Below are positions 37,153-45,841 of a stretch of 64,000 nt of DNA, piece by piece. Every line of letters begins with the position of its first letter. Within the stretch, counting starts at the first letter, position 1. Where the stretch lies: assembly GCF_902506425.1 (NCBI RefSeq), contig NZ_LR732488.1, positions 124,001 to 188,000 of the forward strand, read 5' to 3'. Origin of the DNA: Novosphingobium sp. 9U. Lineage in GTDB: Bacteria; Pseudomonadota; Alphaproteobacteria; Sphingomonadales; Sphingomonadaceae. The notes under the pieces were generated by a model. It was not told where the DNA came from and ran no database searches. It worked only from the letters and a program-made list of their open reading frames with translations. The position numbers were made by a program, and so were the translations under genes.

Positions 37153-38441
37153 ACGCGACACTGGCGCGTCCCGAGTTCGTTACCGGTTCGCGCTCTTGCC
37201 TCGAAATCCCGACCACACTGGACGCTTTCGAGAAGGCGGGCCCTACTTACCTCACAGAGCTGTTCCGTGCCTCGGGTGCAATCGGACACGACAATGCGGT
37301 GGTCGCGATCGAACAATGGGAGCCATTCGAGGCGGGCGGCATGGGCCCTAAGCTACGGTTTGATGTCCGCTATGCGCAGGAAGAACCGGGCCTTCACCGC
37401 GCCCTGTTTGCCAAGCTGCCACGGCCTTTCGGCGATCCCTTGCGGGAGCTGTTTGCGCCCGTAGTGGAGCCCGAGATCCGGCTTTACCAGCTGACGCGCA
37501 ACGCTGCCTTTCCTGTCGCGGTGCCTAAGCTTTACTTCGGCGACTACGACCCCCAGACTGCCAGCAGCTTGCTCATCACCGAGCGGATTAGATTCGGCGA
37601 AAGCGGCATCGAGCCTTGCCATGACAAGTGCTTGGACAACCGCCTGGCTGATCCCTTGCCGTACTATGAGGCGCTGACGCGAGCCGGAGCGCGGTTGTCG
37701 GGCAGCCACCGGGCCGGGCTGCTAGGGCCATCGGCTGACGAGGCCTTCCCGTTCGATCCAGATGCCGTCGATGTCGGCGCGGCGATCCCCTATACTCCCG
37801 AGCAACTTGCCGCGAAGATGGATGTGCTGCTCGCCTTTGCGGCGGAGGCGCCGCAGCTGTTCCCCGAAGGCCTTGCTGACCCCGAATTGCTGCACAGGTT
37901 TGCTTCCGACGCGATGGAAGTACTGGGCCGCGAGCGTGAGTTGCGCAGGGTTCTCAACACTGCTCCGGACTATGTCGCGCTGTGTCACTGGAATCTCAAC
38001 CTCGACAACGCCTGGTTCGAGCCAGCACCTGCGGGCGGCCTCAGCGCGGGGCTGCTCGACTGGGGCGCGACGGCGCAGATGAACCTGGGCCAGAGCCTAT
38101 ATGGCATGCTCTGCGCCGCCGAATGCGAGTTCCTGGCCAAACACCGCGACGGCTTGATTCAGCTATGGGCGGAAGAGTACCGCGCGGCAGGTGGGCCGGC
38201 GATCGCGGTCAAGCAGCTGCATGACTACTACGCCTTGTCGGTGGCTCTGCTCGGGGTGGCCTGGATCATCGATGCGCCCTCGATCGTGATGGCGCAGCTG
38301 CCCGAGTACCGCGAGCTGAGCGGTCGCGAGGACCCGCGGCTTGAGGGGAACTTCCTGGGACGCGCGCAACGCCAACTGCTGATGGTGCTGCTGAGTGAGT
38401 GGCGTGAGCTGGAGATCGGTCGTCTGCTGCACGCGCTCTAG
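37149..38441 (+). CDS. Kinase-fold (APH/CHK-like) protein lacking the catalytic Asp
   Basis: A 430-residue protein related to the APH/ecdysteroid-kinase group: LLITERIRFG, then LCHWNLNLDN where HGDxHxxN is expected, then GLLDWGATAQMN with Asp304 at the metal site. In the catalytic loop His280 and Asn287 are present, but the proton-accepting Asp is Asn282. It could be a pseudokinase, a scaffold or an enzyme with other chemistry. It overlaps the crotonase gene and is last in the MarR operon. Convergent with the flavin oxidase gene, only two bases apart. Confidence 0.75.
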   Translation: MNATLARPEFVTGSRSCLEIPTTLDAFEKAGPTYLTELFRASGAIGHDNAVVAIEQWEPFEAGGMGPKLRFDVRYAQEEPGLHRALFAKLPRPFGDPLRELFAPVVEPEIRLYQLTRNAAFPVAVPKLYFGDYDPQTASSLLITERIRFGESGIEPCHDKCLDNRLADPLPYYEALTRAGARLSGSHRAGLLGPSADEAFPFDPDAVDVGAAIPYTPEQLAAKMDVLLAFAAEAPQLFPEGLADPELLHRFASDAMEVLGRERELRRVLNTAPDYVALCHWNLNLDNAWFEPAPAGGLSAGLLDWGATAQMNLGQSLYGMLCAAECEFLAKHRDGLIQLWAEEYRAAGGPAIAVKQLHDYYALSVALLGVAWIIDAPSIVMAQLPEYRELSGREDPRLEGNFLGRAQRQLLMVLLSEWRELEIGRLLHAL

Positions 38442-38443
38442 CG

Positions 38444-39769
38444 TCAGGCCCCCAGAGCTCCTGCGAGGCGGCGTGCTGCTTCCTCACCGCTGACCAGGGC
38501 GCCGTTACAACCTGGAATGCGGTCCATGTCAGAGGCGAACTGCACGCGGGCGGTGCGGTCCACCTGTGCGGTATATTCGGCGATCATGCGGAAGCGACCT
38601 GTGTAGATCGATGGCACCGAGTGGGGCCAGCGCGTGACGTTCCAGGCCTCCACCTCGCCGCCGCGAATTGGGCTGAGGTAGGCGCCGGCCCGATCGAGGG
38701 CATAGTCCAGCAGGTCCTCGTCTGATCGGTTTTCGCTGCGTTCGAGGAACTCGTGGCTGAGCAGGACCGTCAGCAGGCCCTTGCCGTCCGGCGCGCGCCC
38801 CGTGGTCTTGTTGTGGTCGGCAATGACGGCGACGGTGTCGGGATCCTCGTGCGGCGTCGGCAGGTAGTAAGTGCAAGGATCGGCGGGCCTTCGTGACAGG
38901 CCGATGCAGATGTTGCCCAGCTTGCGATAGCGGTTGGTGGAATAGAGACGGTGCGTCGCCGCATCCATTTGCGGGTAGATGGCGAGCGCCGGCTCTGCCG
39001 TAGTGGCGATCACGCAGCCGTCGAAGTCCTCGCTGCCGGCCGCTGTGGTCACGTTCACGCGGTTGCCTTTGGCCTCGACGTTCTGGACCTCGGTCCTGTA
39101 CCGGGTCTCGACTTGTGCGGCGATCTCGGCGGGCAGCATGGCAACCCCCTCGCTGAGATTATAGACGTAGGGCGCCAGCATGTTGCGCACGGTCCAGAAC
39201 AGCAGAGCGACCGAGGTGTCCTTGTCGTCGGCGGCCCAAGTGCCGCTGACCAGCGGCCGCCCGACATAGTTCATCAGATTTTCGTCGAGAACACGACGGC
39301 AATAGGCGTTGACCGTCTCGTCGTCGATTGCTGCGAGGCTGGTGTAGTCGGAATAGCCCAGGCTCTTGCGGTGACGGAACGTGTCGAGACCCAGGCGCAG
39401 CGCGCGCACTTTCTCCAGCGGCTTGAGATAACCGGAGGGGATGCCTTGGCTGACCGGCTTGGTATAATCAATGTGGTAGTTGCGTCCTTGCCGGCGAAAG
39501 CCACCGATAGCCGGCAGTTCGGACAATTGGTCACTCAAGCCGACTTCGTGAATGAGGCTGATCGCCTCACGGTAGGTCCCCAGATAGGCGGACATACCCG
39601 CGTCCATGATGAAGTCGTTCTTGCGGAACGACCACATGCGGCCGCCGATGCGGTCGCGACTCTCGTAGATCACCGGTTCGAAGCCGAGCGTCTTGATCCG
39701 CCAAGCGGCGGCGGTGCCGGCCATGCCACCACCGATGACAGCCACGCGGCCCTTAGTATTTGTGTTCAT
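38444..39769 (-). CDS. FAD-dependent amine-oxidase-like flavoprotein
   Basis: About 441 residues from ATG at 39769, which overlaps the upstream stop (ATGA). The dinucleotide fold VAVIGGGMAGTAAAWRI ends in YESRDRIGGRMWSF, the signature of amine oxidase/protoporphyrinogen oxidase/desaturase flavoproteins. A C-terminal FAD segment (AEYTAQVDRTARVQFASDMD, then GCNGALVSGEEAARRLAG) completes the fold. It likely introduces or shifts double bonds, or oxidises an amine. Co-translated with the AveC-like membrane protein, so the two probably share a substrate. Confidence 0.87.
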   Translation of the reverse strand: MNTNTKGRVAVIGGGMAGTAAAWRIKTLGFEPVIYESRDRIGGRMWSFRKNDFIMDAGMSAYLGTYREAISLIHEVGLSDQLSELPAIGGFRRQGRNYHIDYTKPVSQGIPSGYLKPLEKVRALRLGLDTFRHRKSLGYSDYTSLAAIDDETVNAYCRRVLDENLMNYVGRPLVSGTWAADDKDTSVALLFWTVRNMLAPYVYNLSEGVAMLPAEIAAQVETRYRTEVQNVEAKGNRVNVTTAAGSEDFDGCVIATTAEPALAIYPQMDAATHRLYSTNRYRKLGNICIGLSRRPADPCTYYLPTPHEDPDTVAVIADHNKTTGRAPDGKGLLTVLLSHEFLERSENRSDEDLLDYALDRAGAYLSPIRGGEVEAWNVTRWPHSVPSIYTGRFRMIAEYTAQVDRTARVQFASDMDRIPGCNGALVSGEEAARRLAGALGA

Positions 39770-40869
39770 TGCGCGGGGGTTCCGGTCGGTGCGGGCAGGC
39801 GGTTGGTGGGCGACTCGCGGCGGGCGAAGGGGACGCCGGGGGCAGGGCAGTCGTAAGCGGTGCTCGGCCCGCAGATACCCGCGGTGAGCCAGGGATGCTC
39901 TTGCTCGGTCACCGTGAAGGCGCCGCCGTGCAGGGCGTAGAACATGTAAGGCAGGTTGTAGGTGACCAGCAGGCCGATCTGCAGGAAGCCCACCATCGCA
40001 AGCCATGACGCCAGCGTGCGCCGCCAACCCTCGCGCGCGATCAGCCCCACGCCGCGATCAGCCACGGTCTCGCCGCTCGTGTTGCGGAAGTGGCGCAAGC
40101 AGGCCGCGAAGGTATAGCTGCCCGCCCAGGCGACCGTCTCGTAGACGGGGAACTGGTACGACTTGCCTGCGAACAGCGTCAGCTCGGGGATCGTGCTCGG
40201 GTAGACGAACATGCCCGTGCGCAGGATGAAGCTTTCCAGGAAGAAGTCGAAGACGCAGAAGCCCAGGAACGTGCCGATCACCATGCGCGGCGCCGAGATC
40301 GAGGGATTGCGACGCTTGGCCCTTGCCATCAGGATCGACCCGACATGCGCGGGGCCGCCATAGATCCAGAAGTAGCCAAGCCCAGCGAAAGCCAGCGGCA
40401 CGGGTGTTAGATAGGCGGTGGGGTTGGACACGGGCAGCGTGCCCATCCAACTGCCCATGTTGAAGAAGATATCGTTATAAAGCAGCTGCGGGCGGATCCA
40501 GCTGTGCCAAGGCTCCTGCACCACCAGCGTGAAGCAGGCCAGATAGTAGATCCCATCGAAGCTGAGCCGGCCCGTGCGCAAGACCGGCTTGAGCACGAAG
40601 CGCCAGATCAGCCAAATCGTCAGCGCCAGCATCGCCATTTCAAGCGACTTCAGGAACACGACGTAGCCGTGCGGCGCCTGGTCACGCCCGAACGTTACCG
40701 CCCGAAAATCCGGTCCGGTCACCCATGCGATCAGGCAGTAAAGGAACACGGCCATCCAGAACACGCCGAGGCCGATCCAGATGCGCGTGGCGATGGTCGC
40801 GTCGGGGCGGTATCCGGGCGTGCCTTCGGCTTGCATGGAACTGGCGGAGCTACGGGTCATGGCGTCCAT
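39766..40869 (-). CDS. Spirocyclase AveC-like integral membrane protein
   Basis: A 367-residue polytopic protein with about eight hydrophobic segments (for instance IWIGLGVFWMAVFLYCLIAW and LEMAMLALTIWLIWRFVL). RTGMFVYPSTIPELTLFAGK and YQFPVYETVAWAG near residues 220-250 resemble the actinobacterial AveC-type spirocyclase family as I remember it. VVQEPWHSWIRP places charged residues between membrane segments. AveC cyclises spiroketals in avermectin synthesis; here the neighbours are catabolic, so the reaction is probably different. Start at 40869 has GGAG nine bases upstream and lies one base after the preceding stop. Confidence 0.7.
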   Translation of the reverse strand: MDAMTRSSASSMQAEGTPGYRPDATIATRIWIGLGVFWMAVFLYCLIAWVTGPDFRAVTFGRDQAPHGYVVFLKSLEMAMLALTIWLIWRFVLKPVLRTGRLSFDGIYYLACFTLVVQEPWHSWIRPQLLYNDIFFNMGSWMGTLPVSNPTAYLTPVPLAFAGLGYFWIYGGPAHVGSILMARAKRRNPSISAPRMVIGTFLGFCVFDFFLESFILRTGMFVYPSTIPELTLFAGKSYQFPVYETVAWAGSYTFAACLRHFRNTSGETVADRGVGLIAREGWRRTLASWLAMVGFLQIGLLVTYNLPYMFYALHGGAFTVTEQEHPWLTAGICGPSTAYDCPAPGVPFARRESPTNRLPAPTGTPAQ

Positions 40870-40870
40870 G

Positions 40871-41662
40871 TCAGGCTACTCCGGCAAAGTTTGGGCGCAT
40901 GCCAAAGGAAGTGGCACGCGCATGGTCGCGGCTGATGTAGCTCGCGATCAGATGCGCGAGCGTGAGCGCGAAGGTGCAGGTGACAAGTCCCGCCACCTGG
41001 GTCCCCACCATTCCAAGGTTCGAATTTATTGCGAACCATGCCGGCCAGCCGGCGGCGGCATTTACCGCTGCGCTGGTGCAGAGCAGAGCCGGCACCAGAA
41101 GCAGCAGGGCAGCGCCGGCAAGCCGCGGCGCGAGGAGGTACGTCATCCCCGCGGCGGCGAGCGAAACGAGGCTGTTGACCGTCGCCCACCAGAACGGGAA
41201 CGAGGCTATGAGCAGCGGCTGATGGCCATAGTAGGTGTAAGTGCCGGCGTTGAGCAGGACCACTTCGAGCACCGTGTCGGCCACGATCTCGCCGCCGTAG
41301 AAGGCCATAAGCGCACCGTAACCCAGGCCCCGGGTCATCATGTGCCAGGCAGTCCCGGCACCGAGGCCGAAGTAAACGAAGTAAGTCAGGCAGACCCACA
41401 AGGGGATCGGCCGTCCCCAGCCGCTATAGAAGATCACCGAGTCTCGCGGAAACCAGCAGCCCGCGACCGTGTCGACCATGGGCTCCATCAGCATCATGCC
41501 GCCCCCTGCCAGGAACATCAGCAGCACGATCGGCCGTCCGCTGCGTCGCCAGTGCACCAAGGCAAAGATCAGCGCCGCGCACCACAAGGCGGCCATGACC
41601 ACGAGCGCCCAGTGCTCGGCGGCTGAATTGACCATCATGTCGACCGGTGGGCTGGCTCCCAT
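40871..41662 (-). CDS. Polytopic membrane protein, AveC-neighbour type
   Basis: A 263-residue protein with about seven hydrophobic stretches (WALVVMAALWCAALIFALVH, IVLLMFLAGGGMMLMEPMVD, ALLLLVPALLCTSAAV). Motifs EPMVD, RPIPLWVCLTYFVYFG and GGEIVADTVLEVVL have counterparts in the protein at 60867-61682 (EPLYDH, VPLWLPVIYIAYYG, EVLLAGLAEE). No enzyme family is recognised. GAGGAGGAGAGAGG precedes the ATG. First of a three-gene operon with the AveC-like protein and a flavoprotein. The conserved acidic residues near membrane segments suggest enzymatic rather than transport function, but this is conjecture. Confidence 0.72.
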   Translation of the reverse strand: MGASPPVDMMVNSAAEHWALVVMAALWCAALIFALVHWRRSGRPIVLLMFLAGGGMMLMEPMVDTVAGCWFPRDSVIFYSGWGRPIPLWVCLTYFVYFGLGAGTAWHMMTRGLGYGALMAFYGGEIVADTVLEVVLLNAGTYTYYGHQPLLIASFPFWWATVNSLVSLAAAGMTYLLAPRLAGAALLLLVPALLCTSAAVNAAAGWPAWFAINSNLGMVGTQVAGLVTCTFALTLAHLIASYISRDHARATSFGMRPNFAGVA

Positions 41663-41714
41663 CGCCTCTCTCCTCCTCAGCGCGCCAGATCGTCTGCGCG
41701 AATCTGTTCGCGTG

Positions 41715-41738
41715 CGTACTTTCTCCCGATCTAGTATG
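41715..41738. promoter_or_regulatory. Inverted CRTACT sites upstream of the membrane-protein operon
   Basis: CGTACT (41715-41720) and AGTATG (41733-41738, part of CTAGTATG) form an inverted repeat with a 12-base spacer, 53-76 bases before the start at 41662. The right half read on the minus strand is CATACTAG. Confidence 0.45.
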
Positions 41739-41764
41739 ATCCTACTACTGCGTCAACATGGGGT

Positions 41765-42778
41765 TCAGAGTCTTGCTGTCGGGCGCGGAGGACCCATCTC
41801 GGAGACGAGCACGATCCCCGGCCTTGCTGCGACCACGTCCGGAATGCGATTGAACAGACTGGCGACGGTCGCGTGGCTGGAGTCCTCGCGCTCGGTTCGG
41901 ATGCGAGACACAGGCATGCCTTCGACCGTCCACGCCATGTGCTCGACCTCGCCCTCATGGAAGAGGCGCAGCTCGATCCGGGCTTCGGCGCTGACGCCTT
42001 GCTCGGTCTGCACTTCGGCAACGATGCGGGCGCCTACGCACTCGCCCGGCGGGATGTCGCGCTCGAGCAGGTCGCAGAGGATCGGAGCGTCAAACAGCAC
42101 CGGTTCGACACGCACGGTGGTGTCGGTCAACGCGTAGCCGAGACCTGCCAGAACCTGCATGGGGATCGTCTTGTAGGTGTGTAGCACCGCATGGTAATTC
42201 GCCATGCCGGCGAACTGCTCAGGGGTGGAGCCGACGCCGGTGAACAGCATCTGCGCCTTGCCGTTGCGAGTGCAGTCCGTGATGCTGGTGTGGACCAGCC
42301 GCTCGATCCGAGTACACGGCCCCGCCAGCAGCATGCCCGCCCAGATACGTGACATGTCCCAGATGCCGCTGCCGCTGAAGGTGACGCCGTTGGCCTTGGC
42401 CATTGCGTCGATCTCTTTGGCGAGCTCCGGGTCGTTGCCGTGTGGGAAGTAAGCTTCGGTGCCGTGGCACAGCACGTTGACCCCGGCCCCGAGCAGGCGG
42501 CGGTACCCGGCGAGGTTCTCGCGCAGCAGGTTGCTGACCATGACGATGCCGACGTCGGCCTGCAGAGTCGAATAGTCCGCGGCGTCGCAATCCTGCACGA
42601 TCACGCCGAGGTCCCGGCCTAGTCCGCTTAGTCGGCCGAGGTCCTGGCCGACCTTGGGTCCCGCACGATTGTAGGCGGCGACGACCTCCCAGCCCTTCTC
42701 CACCGCCAGGCGGGTGATGAACTGTCCGAACTGTCCGGTGCCGTAGATCGCCAGGCGCGGCTTGAAATCGGTCGCCAT
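41765..42778 (-). CDS. Dihydrodipicolinate-reductase-like NAD(P)-binding protein
   Basis: A 337-residue two-domain oxidoreductase. LAIYGTGQFGQFITRLAVEK is the Rossmann loop; DVGIVMVSNLLRENLAGYRR and GVNVLCHGTEAYFPHG follow as in the DapB/2,4-diaminopentanoate-dehydrogenase group. FSGSGIWDMSRIWAGML is in the second domain. The true DapB substrate motif is absent, so it is not lysine biosynthesis. Such proteins recur in sphingomonad and mycobacterial lipid/steroid clusters with unknown roles. It follows the CrtC/AttH-type gene by 36 bases with TGAGGAG upstream of the ATG. Confidence 0.8.
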   Translation of the reverse strand: MATDFKPRLAIYGTGQFGQFITRLAVEKGWEVVAAYNRAGPKVGQDLGRLSGLGRDLGVIVQDCDAADYSTLQADVGIVMVSNLLRENLAGYRRLLGAGVNVLCHGTEAYFPHGNDPELAKEIDAMAKANGVTFSGSGIWDMSRIWAGMLLAGPCTRIERLVHTSITDCTRNGKAQMLFTGVGSTPEQFAGMANYHAVLHTYKTIPMQVLAGLGYALTDTTVRVEPVLFDAPILCDLLERDIPPGECVGARIVAEVQTEQGVSAEARIELRLFHEGEVEHMAWTVEGMPVSRIRTEREDSSHATVASLFNRIPDVVAARPGIVLVSEMGPPRPTARL

Positions 42779-42814
42779 CGGCTTGCTCCTCAGAGAGTTA
42801 GGGAAGAAGGCGTT

Positions 42815-43813
42815 TCACAGCGGGCGCACGTCGGGGTGGAAGCCATCGCGGACGATGGCGCCGTCGGTCGTTGCGGGGATCAGGGTGCCGCCGCGGATGT
42901 TGGCTGAGGCCTCGAAGATGCCGAAGCCGGTGCGCTCGCCGATCGTCACGCGGCAGTAAGCGTCGGTGTAGAAGGTCGGGTGGATGAAGGTCCAGCCCAG
43001 GCCGAATGGCCGGTAGACGGGATCGAAGCGCGCCTCGATTGACTCGCCCGTATCGAGTGTCATGGCCAGGGTGCCGCCCCAGGCCGTGGCGCCATCGTCG
43101 TCGACATGTGCTCTGGTGGCGACGTGGCTCGCGAGATGGACCGTGTTTCCGCGGATCATCCAGCCGAACTTGGCAAGCGTATCGTCCGCGGAGAGAAAGG
43201 TCATCGCCACGAAGGTATCGCCATCGCCCATGTCGGCGATGAGCCAGCGATGCGAACGCAACGTGGAAAGGTCGCGGTTGCCCCAGGCATGGTCGCGGAT
43301 GCCGAAGCCGTCGACCGCATAGGCCCGCCCCTCCAGCATCACCGAGCCGGTCACCTTGCATGCGGCGTCGACATGCGCGCTCATCACCGCCTCGGCGCTG
43401 CCGATCCCGGCTCGGCGGTGGGCATTTACCGGCGGCACGGTGAGTTCGACCGTGAGCGAGACGGCGACGCCCGCTTCCTGCAAAGTCCAGTAGATCCGCT
43501 CGCCATCGAAGCGGTACCGCAAGGTGCCGTCGCCGCTGGCCACGCCATCCGCGCTGACATCCCCGGGTTGGGAGGGCACGCAAGTGATGCGGCGATAGGC
43601 GCCCTCAGGCGTCAGCAGCATGATCAGGAACTGGCTGCGGCCGCCCTCGTGGTTGGGCTCGGTGCCGAGGCGGAAGCCGCCTCCGACGCGAGTTTCCGGA
43701 TCATACCAGTAGATGACGAAGCTTTCCTGCCAGCTCTCGTCAGGGCCGGGAGGGTGAGGGCGCTCATCTTGCGGTGGGTAGACATGTACCGCGCTGCCAT
43801 CAATGAAGTGCAT
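42815..43813 (-). CDS. Two-domain lipocalin-like protein (CrtC/AttH type), second copy
   Basis: About 332 residues. GFGIRDHAWGNRDLSTLRSH matches the RDHSWG segment of the protein at 7706-8665, and both have the same order of domains, ending in an IRGG/strand-rich C-terminal half. ATG at 43813 has GGAGG eight bases upstream; GTG at 43822 is less likely. No signal peptide. It heads the pair with the DapB-like gene and is divergent from the sulfotransferase. Function unknown; the family fold binds and sometimes hydrates or isomerises hydrophobic compounds. Confidence 0.7.
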   Translation of the reverse strand: MHFIDGSAVHVYPPQDERPHPPGPDESWQESFVIYWYDPETRVGGGFRLGTEPNHEGGRSQFLIMLLTPEGAYRRITCVPSQPGDVSADGVASGDGTLRYRFDGERIYWTLQEAGVAVSLTVELTVPPVNAHRRAGIGSAEAVMSAHVDAACKVTGSVMLEGRAYAVDGFGIRDHAWGNRDLSTLRSHRWLIADMGDGDTFVAMTFLSADDTLAKFGWMIRGNTVHLASHVATRAHVDDDGATAWGGTLAMTLDTGESIEARFDPVYRPFGLGWTFIHPTFYTDAYCRVTIGERTGFGIFEASANIRGGTLIPATTDGAIVRDGFHPDVRPL

Positions 43814-43944
43814 CGCCGTCACCTCCCCTTCCTCTCTGTACGTTGGCTAACCATATCTGAGGCGATTTCAAGTGCGGATCGCAATTCGTTTTGGCTTCGG
43901 CTCGCACTTTCACGCCCGGCTGCCCTGCTTTCGGTCGACAAACA

Positions 43945-43962
43945 TAGTACGCCAACGTATTA
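43945..43962. promoter_or_regulatory. Inverted repeat of CRTACTA half-sites
   Basis: TAGTACG (43945-43951), four-base spacer, CGTATTA (43956-43962). Six of seven positions pair. It ends seven bases before the sulfotransferase ATG and lies about 130 bases upstream of the divergent gene, a position suited to an operator. Confidence 0.5.
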
Positions 43963-43969
43963 GCCAGCC

Positions 43970-45118
43970 ATGTTTGCAGCCGACAATATCATCGCAAAGG
44001 CCGCCCAGCAGACCGGACTGACCGCGCTGGGCGACTCGTTTTTTCGCGAAGGGCTGGAGGTGTTTTTAGCCGCGCTCGACGATGCGGCGATCCGCCCCGA
44101 TCGCACAGATCACCTGGAACAATGGCTCGTGCGCATCGTCGCCAATCGCCAGCGTTTCGTCGACGACGTTGCGCGCCATCCCGATATCCTGGAGCAGGAG
44201 GTCGGTGCGCCGATCGTGATCAGCACGCTGCCGCGCACCGGCAGCACCAAGCTCCATCGCATGCTGGCCGCATCGGGCGACTTCCAGACGCTGAGCTTCT
44301 GGCAGGTGCACATGCCCTCTCGCCTGCCGGGCTTGCCCGACGCTGGCCGTGACGAGCGGCGGCGGATTACACAGGAGTTCGAGGACTGGATGTACCGGGT
44401 CTCGCCCGAGATCCTCAGCGGTCACCCGCAATTCACAGACGAGGCGGAAGAAGACCAGTGGCTGCTGCAGTGCACCTTCCGCCATCCCAACTTCGCGGGC
44501 GTGTTCGATGTGCCGGCTTATCTGAGCTGGCTGATGCAGGTGGATCCCGGCCCTACGTTCAGGAGCTTGCGCCAGCAGCTGCAATATAGCCAGTGGCAGA
44601 CGGGCCAGGCCGGCAAGCCGTGGCTGATCAAGTCGCCTACGCACTTCGGGGCCGAGGCGCTGCTCGAGCAGGCGTTCGGGGGCATCAAGGTTATCGTCAG
44701 CCATCGCGACCCGGCCAAGTGCATCCCCTCGATCGCCGCGACATCGAACGGCTATCGCCGGCTTTTCAGCGATGCCTCACAACCGGCAAACCTCGGCGCG
44801 ATGCTGGCGGGGATGTTTTCCCAGGCGGCGGACAGTCACTTGGCCTGGCGCAGCGGCACTTCGATGCCGGTGCTGGACCTGCCCTTCGCGCAGATCACCC
44901 ATGACGGTCCTGCTGCGGCGCGCAGTGTGTACGACTTCCTCGGCATGCCGCTCAGCGAGGCTGCGGCAGCACGGATGCTTGCCTGGGAGGCTGCCAACGG
45001 GCGCGAGAAGCATGGCAGCGCGCGCTACTCGGCCGAGATGTTCGGGACCAGCGACGAAGCCCTGCGCGCGATCTTCGCTTCTTATGCCGATCGGTTCGGT
45101 GAGTACATCGGCGTCTGA
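43970..45118 (+). CDS. Sulfotransferase family protein
   Basis: A 382-residue sulfotransferase. The PAPS 5'-phosphosulfate loop is VISTLPRTGSTKLHRML (about residues 79-95) and the 3'-phosphate segment VIVSHRDPAKCIPSIA. WLIKSPTHF is the usual third motif. No signal peptide. Transfers sulfate to hydroxyls in known members; in catabolic clusters of sphingomonads and mycobacteria such proteins are frequent but uncharacterised. There is no Shine-Dalgarno sequence before the ATG; the operator-like repeat is directly upstream, so the transcript may be leaderless or nearly so. Single gene. Confidence 0.87.
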   Translation: MFAADNIIAKAAQQTGLTALGDSFFREGLEVFLAALDDAAIRPDRTDHLEQWLVRIVANRQRFVDDVARHPDILEQEVGAPIVISTLPRTGSTKLHRMLAASGDFQTLSFWQVHMPSRLPGLPDAGRDERRRITQEFEDWMYRVSPEILSGHPQFTDEAEEDQWLLQCTFRHPNFAGVFDVPAYLSWLMQVDPGPTFRSLRQQLQYSQWQTGQAGKPWLIKSPTHFGAEALLEQAFGGIKVIVSHRDPAKCIPSIAATSNGYRRLFSDASQPANLGAMLAGMFSQAADSHLAWRSGTSMPVLDLPFAQITHDGPAAARSVYDFLGMPLSEAAAARMLAWEAANGREKHGSARYSAEMFGTSDEALRAIFASYADRFGEYIGV

Positions 45119-45166
45119 GCACGAAGCCCTTGCACCGCCGATGCCCCCCGCTGACGCGTCAGGGTC

Positions 45167-45841
45167 TCACCCGCGCGCGAGCCGTTCGGTCTCGGCACGC
45201 AATTGATGGAAGAATGGTAACGTCGCGCAGTGCGGGTTGCTCAGGATGATCTCGATGATGGCTCGCCCCACGACCCGGCTGGCGCCTTCGTCCTCACGAG
45301 GGGGCGTGATTTGCATGGACAGCAGCTTGCCCAAAAGCTGCCACCAAATGCTCTCCATCCACAGTGACACGGTGATCGGCGGAGCTAGCGGTGGCATGTG
45401 ACCTTGCGCTATCAGCCGCTCGACCTGGCGGTTGGTCATGGCATGTGCCCGCCGCAGCAGCCGACGATATCGGTACGTGGCGAGAAGATCATTCTTGGTG
45501 ATGAAGCTCGCGCCCAGAAACAGGAAGCGGTACTGGTAAACCTCGCTGAGGAAGTCGAACAGCGCGCGGGCAAATGCGCGCGGCTCAGCCCCGACCGGGA
45601 AGGTTTCGAGCGCCGTCACGGCACAAGTCCCGAGCAAGGCGAAGTGGTGCTCGATCAGGTCGGCCTTGCGGCGATAGTGGTACGTCAGATTGCCGGGGCT
45701 GATCTGCATGTGGTCGGCAATCATGCCGACGGAGACAGCTTCTACGCCATGGAGATTGAACAACTCGGCGCTGACGGCAAGCACGCGCTGCTGCGTAGGA
45801 CGCGGCTTCTTGGCCGCCGCGGCGGAAATCCGGACGTTCAA
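45167..45841 (-). CDS. TetR family transcriptional regulator
   Basis: About 224 residues. The helix-turn-helix is RVLAVSAELFNLHGVEAVSV followed by GMIADHMQISPGNLTYHY. The best start is TTG at 45841, which overlaps the ferredoxin stop (TTGA); no upstream ATG in this frame is compatible with the fold, since the longer frame runs through the ferredoxin gene. Its DNA-binding domain resembles that at 55440 (both have LFN, MI, GNLTY). Last gene of the reductase-ferredoxin operon, and a candidate reader of the CRTACTA sites. Confidence 0.8.
   Translation of the reverse strand: MNVRISAAAAKKPRPTQQRVLAVSAELFNLHGVEAVSVGMIADHMQISPGNLTYHYRRKADLIEHHFALLGTCAVTALETFPVGAEPRAFARALFDFLSEVYQYRFLFLGASFITKNDLLATYRYRRLLRRAHAMTNRQVERLIAQGHMPPLAPPITVSLWMESIWWQLLGKLLSMQITPPREDEGASRVVGRAIIEIILSNPHCATLPFFHQLRAETERLARG

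Noticed and set aside
41765..42778. Lysine-biosynthesis dihydrodipicolinate reductase (dapB)
   Set aside because: Only the Rossmann domain and general layout match; the DapB substrate motif is missing, the protein is longer, and the neighbours are catabolic.
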